Source: Lamellibrachia satsuma (Eukaryota > Annelida > Polychaeta > Sabellida > Siboglinidae). From it: a stretch of 64,000 nucleotides of DNA. A model generated the notes under the pieces. That model saw only the letters and a program-made list of their open reading frames with translations, searched no databases and had not been told where the DNA came from. The stretch lies in assembly GCA_033239005.1 (NCBI GenBank), contig BSQZ01000061.1, positions 2,873,501 to 2,937,500 of the forward strand, in the 5' to 3' direction. How positions within the stretch are numbered: the first letter of the stretch is position 1; each line of letters opens with the position of its first letter. Below, piece by piece: positions 25,341 to 36,607 of the stretch. A program made the translations under genes and the position numbers.

Positions 25341-28300
25341 ATGGCTCCAGACTTACTGCGCAGTCCGGCAGTTCCGCGGTCTCACTTACACGATGACGTC
25401 TCCGGCACCAGCACAGACAGCGACAGCTACTTCAAGAAGCGCGTCTCCAAAATACGAGAATCTAAGCAACGTGAAAACAGCGGGCGACGAAACAGTAAAA
25501 AATGGCAGCCGACGGACAAGGCCAACGAACCGCGCCCCATTGTACCTAATGCCAGTCAGCTTACGAGTCGCCCCCGTAAGTACCGCCTGAGCATTGGGCG
25601 GCAATATCCACATCAAGTGACGCCACGTCAAGAGACGCACAGCGCTCACTCCCGACCGAAGGCGGCCACTGCATCGGGCGACGCGAAATGCCACGACTTG
25701 ACGACTGACTCGAGCGTCTATATGCCATCGCTCCAATGTGAACACTACAACCGCGCGCCCAGCACCACCGCTCAACTCAGCTCCCTCAAGTACGCGCTCA
25801 AGGTATACACTCACAGCTCGAATGTGTTGAAGGTGTTTCAAAGAAAAACGACGACAAACCATAACGAAAACGATGACAATATATTATGCACAAATAACAT
25901 TTACAGCATATGACCTATTAATGGTTGCCGATTTTACGTTTTATTGTTTAATTATTCGTATGGTTCTTGTAATGAATATATGACATAAGCTTACTTGAAA
26001 ACCAAGAACAATTAATAATGGTACATAACGTTTGAAAAGTGTTGACTGTTTGCATTTGATCACATATATCCAAAACAACGTTAGGGCATACTTTCCAATC
26101 CGTAGCCTGGGTGTACTGTTAATCAACTAACCATGCATGGTCCGTGTCCGTTATTTATTTTCTCGCGACTCCAGAATAGATACTTTTACTATAAGAAAAT
26201 TAGGATACGCATTACACGAGTTTCTGAAATTGGATTTCAGGCAACGTTGTTTGATAAATTTGTCTAATTGCTAAGGCAATTTAAGGCATCCTGCCACGCC
26301 GAGTCAAACATTGTTAAATGATGTACAATTTTTTTTAATGTGCGCTCATTTTCATTTTCTAAACATTTGGCAAATCATAATACGAATAAGTTATTTACGT
26401 ACGATAGCTGGGTCTTGCTTTTCAGCGGTCGCGCGTCTTCCACGACTGGTCGTCGAAGGGTGGCAAGAACGTGCTCAAAGACGTGGGCCTCAATTCGCGT
26501 CGTTGGGCGGCTCACCGCCGACGGCCGTCGCCGTCGTCGTCAACGACCGAGGACGACGAACCACGCTACGACAGACCACAGGAACCGTTGTCGTGTGATG
26601 ACGGCGGACGACCAGGCTACCGACGGTCGAAGCAGATCGGACGTGGACACGACAACGTCTCCATCTGCGAGAACAACAGTTGTGCTTCCAGCGACCTAGC
26701 AACGCCAGATAGCGACAGCGCCACGGACAGCGACGACGTTAAGTTTCACATCCGTTCTGTGCTCGGCTACACGAACCACACGGTGACGTACGACTGCCCG
26801 AGGCAGCGGCCAAAGGAGCAGTGTTCGCCGAAACCCGTTACGCGACGCCGTCTCGTCTCCAGCCCGCAGACACAACGATACCCGACGCAGGAGCGGACCG
26901 CCAGAGGGGGCAAACGCCGTCCGGGTCGGGCCACTGACAGACACCAGGACAATAGGGTCCATCGTCACGGGCGACTTTACCGAACAAACGACGAGGCCGC
27001 GACTTGCGATTACTCGAGGCACAGTAAGACGGCCGATGAATACGCTTATGAAAAGTGCAAGTCAGCTATCAGCTCCAGCCGAACGAACGAGCCAGTAAAT
27101 AAACATAACATGGTTCATAGCAAGCATCGACATCGAGCTGATGATGGTACTCCAGCAGACGACCACACGTTCGCTCGAGCGTTGCGACACGCAGTCGCTC
27201 CTACTCATAGGCGTGACCATATCAGACCCCGGCGCGGCGCCAGCGATGCATCCGTGGCCGTCGAACCGCGAAGGCAACGGTCTAGACGCGACTCGCAGTC
27301 GAACGCGGGCACCGCGAGAACCCGACCTCGTCGGTGTAGTCGAAGGTCGCGACCTGTAGACGTCGTCATGGCCAACGGACATGTCCGAACTGTGCCGGAC
27401 GACGCCTGGCCATCTGACACGTCTGAAGACGAATACCGCTCGTGCAAAACGTCACCCGGTGAGGTAGTCAGTGTCAACTACGACAGCGCGACTAGCTCCA
27501 CCATTCAGACGGACGATGATCGAACGACCGACTTCTCGGCAGAAGGCGGCCAACCTCGGCACAGATCCAGGGTCGGGCAGGTTGGTGAATGTCAGAGCAA
27601 TCTTAGCGTCATTGCCCAGCACAAATCGCATCGTTTCACCCGATAACGTCTTCTGTCAGAAGAAAATAAGTTGGTGTTATGATGGGAGTGAACATGTCAT
27701 AGGCCTAGTCAGTCAGGCGCGGTAAGTTGATCCAAAGTAGATTCTACACAACAATAATAATAGTTGTCATTTTGTTCTCCTGTTAGAATTGCAGTGGGCT
27801 AAACTAACCACGGGTTCTTTTACTGCGACGTGTCGAACGACCTCTCCCCGCCGATGGAATAGAACCAGCGTTAAGTCCGAGTGCATGTCAGCTACAAAAG
27901 GTCCACTTTTCCTTAATACGACCCCCCCTTAGGAGACATATGGCTTCGTAGGCATGACAATGTTCTGGGTTAATTCCTACACTTGTTTCATGATATGTTA
28001 TACGTATAAAAAGAAAGAAGAGTGGTTTTAGTCATGCTGCGTTAAATTAACAATATCGGGTTTATTCTGAACATATTTTATCGCAGTAAAACCGATATAG
28101 TGAACCTACATTTAGTGATACCATAACTGTATAACATGCACGTCCTCGTGGTTTTGAAAATGGGGGTTCGGGCGTACACATTCAGCCGGGTATTCTTGGG
28201 ACTATTTCTGAAAATGTTTACAGTTAAAAGAAATTCTCTCAACAAATTCCCCTGAAAACAGGCATGGTATAATAAATTGGAAATTGTGCCACAATTCAGT

Positions 28301-29809
28301 AAACAATAGAAATTGTGGCGACAGGTGTCGTCGAGACAGACTGGCAGTGCGTTGGCGAGTGACAGCGGCGGCACACTTACTCGACCGACGTCCATCAGCG
28401 TGGGGGCTACCGACACAATGAGCGACGGCAGCGTGTCATCCCACCGACAGCTCATCATCGACCTGGTCATCGAGCCTCGCCACCCCAATTCCCGCGGACA
28501 CCCGGGTGACGACGACTGTATCTGGACATTGGGAGGACCCTCACGGTCCTCAGTTGTGGATGCGGGGGCGCGCTCACGGTCATCGGCACGCGTCGATGCG
28601 GTGGAGCGCTCCCGGCCCTCGGCTGGTGTCGACGCGGCTGTGCGCTCATGGCCCTCGGTTGCCGTCGATGATGGCGACTCGAAGACGTCGACGACATTCA
28701 GGGCTCCTATTATGGCAAAGTGTCGTTCTGCGCCGTGCACGGACCGTGACGCCTCGGAAGAACACGAGACGTCGAAACATCGTGTCACGTCCTATCACAG
28801 TTCTCCCGCGCCACCCGCGGGCTCGCCGTCTCCGGGGTCGAAATCGATAGTGCGGCCGTCGTCGAGAGACCCCCAGTACGAGAACACGCCGTATCGTGAT
28901 GTTCCACATAACGCGAGGAGGCGCCTCAAGATAATCAGGGAGCCGGTGTCTCCAACCACCGGCTCCATCTCCGATGAGGCAGTCGACGAGTGCAACGTGT
29001 TTCGCGAGCCGCGCAAGACCGAGTCGATGTCGGTATCGATGGTCAGCGACGCCTTGCCGCGTACAGTACACAGCCACGGCGACGCAGCCGTCGCCGATGT
29101 CGTAGACCAGTCGTCACACCGTGATGTCTCGTCCCCGCCACAGCAGGCGGTGACTGGGGCGTTAAGGCCAGGCATCATGAAGGTGGTCAGACGTAACTGG
29201 TCCACGCCGTCGCAATGTAAGTCAACCACGTTCGAGCTGGAGCCTCCGCTAGTATACGCGGTGGCAACTCAGTCGTCACAAACGAGTTGCTACGCGTCAC
29301 AGTCGCCCAGTGTTGAACGTATGGAACAATGTGACAGCGACGTGACGTCACGTGGGTCGTCACCAGTCAGTTGCTGCCTGTCGTTGTCGTCCGATCGTGA
29401 CTGCGTGCAACAACGGAGCAGCACCGAGCCGCGGGTCCTGAAAGTCGACAAAGCGACGAGTTTCCAGAGTGAAAATACCTACAAAACAGCGCCGCAGTCT
29501 CGGGTACAGAAGACGAACAGATCAGCGGCCCCGATCAAGCTGGCCCTCAACAACAACGCCGCACCGAGCCCGACCAAGTTCCGTTTCAGCCACATCACTT
29601 GTGGACGGACACCCGACGCGAACAATGCACCGCGCGAGACGTCGTTGCCCGCCGGCTGTACGATGAGCAAAGACTGTCGTCGTCTCTCTTATTGCATTCC
29701 GACCAGGGCGGCCAAGGGCATCGTCGAGCTGGGCTGTTTCGCACAGAGCTCCACCAGCTTCCAGTATATGTCAGACAACAGCCAAACACACGCCGAGGTG
29801 GTCCAATAG
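25341..29809 (+). CDS. Gene A: basic Ser/Arg-rich protein of unknown family, about 1033 aa, three exons
   Basis: Proposed exons are 25,341-25,802, 26,426-27,580 and 28,325-29,809, joined in phase 0. The start has a good context (AAGATGG) with an in-frame TAA 24 bp upstream. The exon 1/2 junction (AAG|GTATAC ... TTTTCAG|CGG) is clear. The exon 2/3 junction (CAG|GTTGGT ... GCGACAG|GTG) has a pyrimidine-poor acceptor and is tentative. The protein looks disordered, rich in Ser, Arg, Asp and Thr, with no recognised domain. Visible motifs are a possible PP1-docking VKF at about residues 259-261, PSDTSEDEYRS near the end of exon 2, and KFRFSHITC at about residue 957. The last two have counterparts in gene B. 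It is much more GC-rich than its introns. It is most likely a real gene because open frames of 385 and 494 codons join in phase, but the function is unknown. Confidence 0.65.
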
Positions 29810-30613
29810 ATCAGACAGTTACGACAATCAACGACACAGTTCGCTGTTGCTTGCTAGACAAGATGGATCATTTCCTATCCACTATTATATCTACGCCGTC
29901 AGGTGCCGAACACTACGTAATCTCCAGTCGAGTTGCCCATCGACACAGGCAGTATTGTAATCCTACATTGTGACTGGCTGTCGTGAACAGACACCGGCTA
30001 CAACCCGTAGGCAAATTAAATATACTGTAGAATATCAACAATTTAATGAGAGGGTCTGAATATATTGTGAACTAGTCGTTTTTTATATAACAAAATACCC
30101 TTTAAAACAAAGACTTTAGTGATCTTTATTTGAATGTTTCGATAGACTTATGTCCAGTGTGAAAATAAACCCAACAAAGCTGCCGTATTTACAATGTTGT
30201 TAACTATCAGATAAACTATCGATAAGATTACTTTAAAGTTTCATATTTAATTTCAGCTCTGCTATCAGTACATCTCCTCGGAAAACAATTTATTGTATTG
30301 TGCGTGGCGGAGATATAATTATAGTATTTCTTGTTTTGGTGCATCAGCATAGATCCTGCAAGAAGGTTGTCTGGCATAAAAGCCAAACCGGTATATATGT
30401 TTACGAACTATTCGGTTGGATTGAAGAGGTTATCGACCAGCGCGCACCGGCACAACTGGAGTCATCAACTGCAACTATCTTTACGACCGAAGCAACATTT
30501 ATTGTTGAGGTCACATATGTTGACTTCTTCGTTGCCTGTGTACACATGACAGTTAATTGGTTGTTGTCGTTGTCGTTAATTTTGAAATCGAAGACAGTTA
30601 GGTCCCCGCGACG
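29810..30613 (+). promoter_or_regulatory. Gene A 3' flank with polyadenylation signal
   Basis: AATAAA occurs at 30,164-30,169, about 355 bp after the gene A stop, in AT-rich sequence. This would give an ordinary 3' UTR. An ORF running from 30,300 into the minisatellite is not supported as coding. Confidence 0.45.
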
Positions 30614-32560
30614 TTACATACTACTTATCCTCTTGATGCGTGTGGCACATAAGGCTCGCACAAGATCTCGCCAGACCCCTCTGTCTTGGGCTCCCCTTGC
30701 TGCTGTGCCCCATGTTAACCCAGCAGCCTTCAGTCCCCTCTGTCTTGGGCTCCCCTTGCTGCTGTGCCCCAAGTTAACCCAGCAGCCTTCAGTTCCCTCT
30801 GTCTTGGGCTCTCCTTGCTGCTGTGCCCCAAGTTAACCCAGCAGCCTTCAGTTCCCTCTGTCTTGGGCTCCCCTTGCTGCTGTGTCCCATGTTAACCCAG
30901 CAGCCTTCAGTTCCCTCTGTCTTGGGCTCCCCTTGCTGCTGTGCCCCATGTTAACCCAGCAGCCTTCAGTTCCCTCTGTCTTGGGCTCCCCTTGCTGCTG
31001 TGCCCCATGTTAACCCAGCAGCCTTCAGTTCCCTCTGTCTTGGGCTCCCCTTGCTGCTGTGTCCCATGTTAACCCAGCAGCCTTCAGTTCCCTCTGTCTT
31101 GGGCTCCCCTTGCTGCTGTGTCCCATGTTAACCCAGCAGCCTTCAGTTCCCTCTGTCTTGGGCTCCCCTTGCTGCTGTGCCCCATGTTAACCCAGCAGCC
31201 TTCAGTTCCCTCTGTCTTGGGCTCCCCTTGCTGCTGTGCCCCAAGTTAACCCAGCAGCCTTCAGTTCCCTCTGTCTTGGTCTCCCCTTGCTGCTGTGTCC
31301 CATGTTAACCCAGCAGCCTTCAGTTCCCTCTGTCTTGGGCTCTCCTTGCTGCTGTGCCCCATGTTAACCCAGCAGCCTTCAGTTCCCTCTGTCTTGGGCT
31401 CCCCTTGCTGCTTTGCCCCATGTTAACCCAGCAGCCTTCAGTTCCCTCTGTCTTGGGCTCTCCTTGCTGCTGTGCCCCATGTTAACCCAGCAGCCTTCAG
31501 TTCCCTCTGTCTTGGGCTCCCCTTGCTGCTGTGTCCCATGTTAACCCAGCAGCCTTCAGTTCCCTCTGTCTTGGGCTCCCCTTGCTGCTGTGACCCATGT
31601 TAACCCAGCAGCCTTCAGTTCCCTCCGTCTTGGGCTCCCCTTGCTGCTGTGACCCATGTTAACCCAGCAGCCTTCAGTTCCCTCCGTCTTGGGCTCCCCT
31701 TGCTGCTGTGACCCATGTTAACCAAGCAGCCTTCATTTCCCTCCGTTTTGGGCTCTCCTTGCTGCTGTGCCCCATGTTAACCAAGCAGCCTTCAGTTTCC
31801 TCTGTTTTGGGCTCTCCTCGCTGCTGTGCCCCATGTTAACCCAGCAGCCTTCAGTTCTTCTTCCATTGTTCGTCGCCACGTTGTTTTCGGCCTGCCTCTT
31901 TTTCTGTTTCCTTCTGGTGTCCAGGTTAGCGCTGTTTTTGCTGGCAGGTCGTTGCTCATCCTGTAGACATGACCAAGCCATGTCCACCTTCTCTTTTTCA
32001 AGATGAGGCAGATGTGTTGTTGTTTTGTTGCTTGGTTGAGTCTGGTGTTGGAGATGGTCTCGGGCCAGTACACTTTCAGTATCTTCCTTAGGCAGGTGTT
32101 GTGGAAGCTCGAAAGTCTATTGGTGTCTTGTTGTGTCATGCGCCAGCACTCTGAGCCGTAGAGGAGCACAGAGAGGACATTGCTCTGGTAGATTCTGAGT
32201 TTGGTATTTTGGGAGTATACTGAGGATCTCCAGAGCAGCTGTAGATTTGCAAATGCTGACCTGGCTTTTCCCAGTCGTGCTTTAATGTCTTCTTCTGCAC
32301 CTCCTTGGAGACTGATGATGTTGCCCAGGTGAACTTGAAGTGAACTAGTTGACGTACTCGAGTCGATGATTGTTGATCACAATAGGTTGCTGTAAGAGGT
32401 TGCCGTTTGTTAATACTTTTGTCTTTTTTTCATTGACTGAGAGACCAATGGAACTGGCTTGTTGCTCTGGGTTGCTCAGTTTCCTCTGTACCTGGTCTCG
32501 AGTGTGAGAAGGCAGATCGAGGTCAACTGCATATATTAGATCTTCCCCGCGACGTGTTGT
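30614..32560 (-). mobile_element. RTE-like retrotransposon RT C-terminal part with internal minisatellite
   Basis: On the minus strand, RT-like sequence begins near 32,540 (LIYAVDLDLPSHTRDQVQ) and continues through YGSECWRMTQQDTNRLSSFH near 32,160, RRWTWLGHVYRMSNDLPAKT near 32,000 and RKRGRPKTTWRRTMEEELK near 31,900. It then enters about 20 copies of a 59-bp repeat. Beyond the array the protein resumes as AQDRGVWRDLVRALCATRIK and stops at 30,614. The array therefore expanded inside the ORF, between the GRPKTTW and DRGVWRDLV blocks. Frame breaks upstream make it inactive. Confidence 0.75.
30676..31853. repeat. 59-bp minisatellite derived from a retrotransposon ORF, about 20 copies
   Basis: Strict 59-bp periodicity: successive 60-base blocks advance one base through the unit. 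The unit contains CAGCAGCCTTCAGTTCCCTC and TGTCTTGGGCTCCCCTTGCT. On the minus strand each unit can encode LKAAGLTWGTAARRAQDRGN, the RT tail segment. As 59 is not a multiple of 3, the frame changes every unit. Units are most diverged at the high-coordinate end, where the array meets unduplicated RT sequence. Confidence 0.95.
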
Positions 32561-33860
32561 ATAACAATTACGAAACGATGATCAAGTAGGAAGGAGAATT
32601 TGATGAAAATGCAATAGTTTGAATGGCTACCGCTTGGGGTAAAACGCACGCCAAGTGAGGGGGTATAACGCACAGGAGGTTATGTCCCACGGTATTATAG
32701 GAATATGTGGAACCATACAGTGATGATTACCGTTAGTTGTTGATACGGGGAAGCATACGACATCTTTCTAGACTACTGCTACAATAACATCCAGTTCTTC
32801 GAACCTATTATTCACCTCGTCAGCGAATACACGTCGGTTCCCATGTTTAAATAGACCATTGATGTTCGTAGATCTATCTCCAAAATCTTCCGTGGCCTTA
32901 ACTGCTTCAGCTTGCAGATGAGAGGTATATGGTCAGAGTTGATGTCTTCACTTTGGTATGTCTTGTCACTATGTAGTCCAGCTGGTTTCTGTTGACACCT
33001 CCTGTGCTCTTACATGTACAAAGCAATACACAATCTGATTTGACATACTTCTTGCACCATTTATCTCCCCGTAGAATTCATCCACATAATCTAAAGTTGG
33101 GGCATAAACTTGTATGAATGGGATGTCGAATGGTTTTCTCGGTATTTCACCAGGGCACTTGAAATGGGCCAGTAGCCAGTCATTTATCTGGCAATATTCT
33201 TCCCTACGCACACTCCCACCCCATTCCTGCGTTGCATCCTGGGTAAAGAACTGTGCATCCATCTTTGTCCAGTTCCAGCTCCCCACTCTCTATCCACCTC
33301 GTGTCCTCGTCTGTGATATTCCAAGAGTATACTATTTCATCTCCTTCGTTTCTTGAAGTAGATCATCTCATTTACCATCTCGGTATAGCGTTCAGTGAAT
33401 GTCCCTAATCGTAGTCTGCTCTCCCTCTTGTTTTCAAACATACACATTAATACCTTAGCCTCTCCGCAGTGGAATTTGGGTGATTGTCTTCATGTCGTCA
33501 TGTTAGGCACAGAGACACAATTAACCACAATTTGACAATCTTCGCTGTTGCTATTTACAGTGCGGTCATTCGCAGGGGACCGAAGATCATACGCATTCTC
33601 ATCTATATGTAGTCTTCGATCCATGATCACCTTCAGGTGTAATTACATGGTAGGGTCATAATCCTTTCCATGGAAGCGGAAGCTGGCTATTGCTTATTAA
33701 TGTCTGCACAACGCCCCATTCCGTTTGTCACACACATAGCTACTTCATGCTACAATCATACGAACGGCCAGCGGGTAGACTTCACGCATTTGGCCCAGAC
33801 ACATCCTACAACTACCGCTAGTGCCTAATTGGAGCCACAAGTGAAAGGTGAGTGCGCTGT
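32561..33860 (-). mobile_element. Endonuclease fragment of an RTE-like element and unassigned sequence
   Basis: A minus-strand frame at 33,286-32,969 includes GGSVRREEYCQINDWLLAHF and FIQVYAPTLDYVDEFYGEI. The latter is an endonuclease-domain motif of RTE-group retrotransposons. It may be the 5' part of the element whose RT tail lies at 30.6-32.6 kb, with the middle deleted. The rest of this stretch shows no supported feature. Confidence 0.5.
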
Positions 33861-33879
33861 AGGAGAACAAGGCCCATAG

Positions 33880-35490
33880 CTGGTGAGGTGCGACTAATCT
33901 ATATCTATGTTCGTCCATCGCGAAGCGATGAGGACCACTTCAGGACCACTCAGATGTCTCATCGTTGTCATGAACCCTTGATTGCATGCCGTCATAGAAT
34001 TGTTTCACCGATGAACTTCCGTGGGCAGCCGTACTTGAACATAATCCTCCACAGGCCCTCACGACTGACAGTGTCGAAGGTCTTGGTTAGATCGACGTAG
34101 GTGGAGAACAGGTCGGCATTTTGTTCCTGACATTTCTCTTGAAGCTTTTGGCGAGTATCTTGCCTGCAATGGAGAGGAGTGAAATGCCTCGGTGGTTTTC
34201 GCAGGACTGGTGGTTCCCTTTGCGTTTATACAGATGCATGATTGAAGCATCTTTGAAATCCTGCGGGACAGTCTCTTGCTGCCACATCAGTATAAACAGC
34301 TGGTGGAATTTTTTAGTCAGAGCTGTGCCACCTTCCGTGTAGACCTCAGCTGGGATTGAATCTGAGCCAGGAGCTTTGCCAACGGAGAGAAGATGAATGG
34401 CTTTCTTGGTCTCTGGTAGAGTTCAGTGCCTCATTTGTTGGAACTTGGGGCAGGCGGTTGATGGTTTCATCGTTGATGGCTGACGGACGATTTAAGACAC
34501 TGCTGAAATGTTCAGCCCATCTTTCAGCAGTCTTCGTCTTTTCAGTGTGTGTTCCCATCTGCTCTGAGGATAGGGGATGGTCCTGATGACGCAGGGCTTC
34601 AGTGTGTCATATATTTTTTTCATGTCGTGCCTGTCAGCATAGCCTTGAATCTCGTCAGCCTTGATGCGCAGCTAGGAGTCCTGCATCTGACGGAGTTTCT
34701 GCTGTACAGTCCTAGGTATATTGTTGAAGGCGTCTTTCTTGTGACTGGACTTTGGATCGTTCAGTTAGGCTTTGTGGAGGCGATGTTTCTCATCCAACAA
34801 CTGCTTGATCGCGTCGCAACTCTGGTCAAACCAATCCTTGTACTTTCGGTAAGAGGGCCCTAGGGTCTCGGCAGCGGTGTTGTAGACCAGTTCTCTGAGG
34901 ATCACCCAGTCTGTCTCCACATTCTGACTGTCCAGGGGGGTGGAGTCAAGACGTTATTCCAGGGTGTCAACAAAGGATTGTTTGGTGACAGTGTTTTTCA
35001 GTGTAGTGATGTTGAGCCGTTTAGGAGTCTTCTTTCCTTGGTGGCGTCTCTCGTGTTGGATACGGATGTTGAGCTTAGAGACAATGAGGCGGTGATCGGG
35101 AGCACTCAGCGCCACACATGGATTTGGTCACTCGTACATCCTGCCTGTCCCCCTTCCTGACAATGACGTAGTCGATGAGATGCCAATGCTTAGAATGAGG
35201 GTGCATCCTTGACGTCCTGTTGCTGGTAGGGAGACGGTAGACTGTGTTGGTGTTCACTAGTTCATGTTCCGCGCAGGTCTACAACAGTAGAAGGCCATTG
35301 CTGTTGCGTCGGCCGACGCCATACTTCCCAATGACTTCGTCCCAAGAGATGTTGTCAGAGCCTATTCTTGCATTGAAGTCACATAGGATGATGAGTTTCC
35401 TAGCTCTGGGAACAGTGGTAATGACGGAGAGCAGTTCTCCATAGAACTTGTCCTTCACTTCTTCAGGGTTGGTGGTGCGACTCACGAATG
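33880..35490 (-). mobile_element. RTE-like endonuclease-RT retrotransposon, degraded and 3'-truncated
   Basis: Minus-strand order is endonuclease then RT. Endonuclease motifs are LLSVITTVPRARKLIILCDF, then NARIGSDNISWDEVIGKYG (35,460-35,300), and HSKHWHLIDYVIVRKGDRQD near 35,180. RT motifs are VPQDFKDASIMHLYKRKG and ENHRGISLLSIAGKILA (34,270-34,150), then LTKTFDTVSREGLWRIMFKY near 34,060. The sequence ends before the YADD box. Multiple frameshifts are present. Animal genomes carry many copies with this motif set, often annotated as craniofacial development protein 2-like. Confidence 0.8.
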
Positions 35491-35499
35491 TCAGTGTAC

Positions 35500-36607
35500 C
35501 CCATTACCCACAATGGTTACAAGCTGCAACACCGGCCCGGTGGCCAATGGTCGCTACTTTTCCAGTCGTCCACAATAATGCGCATTAACCAAGAGCGCAA
35601 TCCGCATGACACGAGACATATTTAAAGAGGAATGGCATACATGTACCATCTGCATTTTTAAGCGAAAAGTAAACTTTAATAAAACACGTAGCCTAACTAA
35701 TGGAGTAATCGACAAAACATTTCTACAATATTTGTTAACTTTCATCCAACATCTTTGATACTAAAGCAGGATGCATGTTATGGTGCCATTCGCAGATCCT
35801 GCATACTTTTGGCGGCAGGTGTTGTTGTTGGAGAAGATAACGAGCAAAATAATTTCGGAAAAGTGAACCATTGATTCATGGTACCCAGAATGACAAACAT
35901 AAATATTTTTATTTTATTTCTTATGAATATACGTTCACAGCGTTTACTTAAATTCCATACACGCATATGGTATATCGATGGACGTAATTATTACTTCCGT
36001 TCGCCCGTTTACGGAGTTTTGTTCTGTGACGTCATATCCGCATGAGCGCGAAATAACCTTATTTTTTGTAGATTTACACATAAATATATGAAAATGAATA
36101 TAGATTAACATAATTCTTTGTTTTCATTTCCACGAAACACCGGTTCTTTGTTTTTCAAAGGGGTTTCAACGATGACATGACTGGGTCTACATTATTACGC
36201 ACATCTATATCCGGGTACTACATTTATTCACGGATTCTTCCTCATGGTGTCCTTCGCCGTTGTCCGCTGACAAATCTAAGGACAGGTGTTGGAAGACCGT
36301 GCAGGGTATTCTTTAACGGTTTATTTAATGTAATTTGACCTGGACAAACTGATGTTACGTTTGCACAATTGTTTGCCATATGTTATATTCGCTCTTTGGG
36401 CGGGCGCATGAAGACGCGGTCGTCAGAAAAATCGTAAGCGAGCAATACATGCGTTGTTCATTGGATTATAGGCTGGATACCACATTCACCGCAAAATCTT
36501 CTCGGGAAAACTCTAAAAATACACCCGAAAAAATTCACGACGTCCTAACGTTATACGACGTATTGTGAGCGCCATCTGGACCAAATTGACGTTACCGGGT
36601 TCGAAAG
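35500..36607. other. Upstream region of gene B
   Basis: AT-rich to 36,200, then more mixed. Short ORFs only (62 codons at 36,380-36,568). An in-frame TGA lies 18 bp upstream of the gene B ATG, so coding does not simply extend left. The promoter is probably here, but no specific element is supported. Confidence 0.35.

Noticed and set aside
28646..29229. Antisense ORFs of 143-144 codons over gene A exon 3
   Set aside because: High-GC coding sequence commonly leaves antisense frames open; no domain or splice sites support them.
30300..30836. 178-codon plus-strand ORF
   Set aside because: Half of it is minisatellite read antisense to the retroelement and the rest has no domain or splice support.
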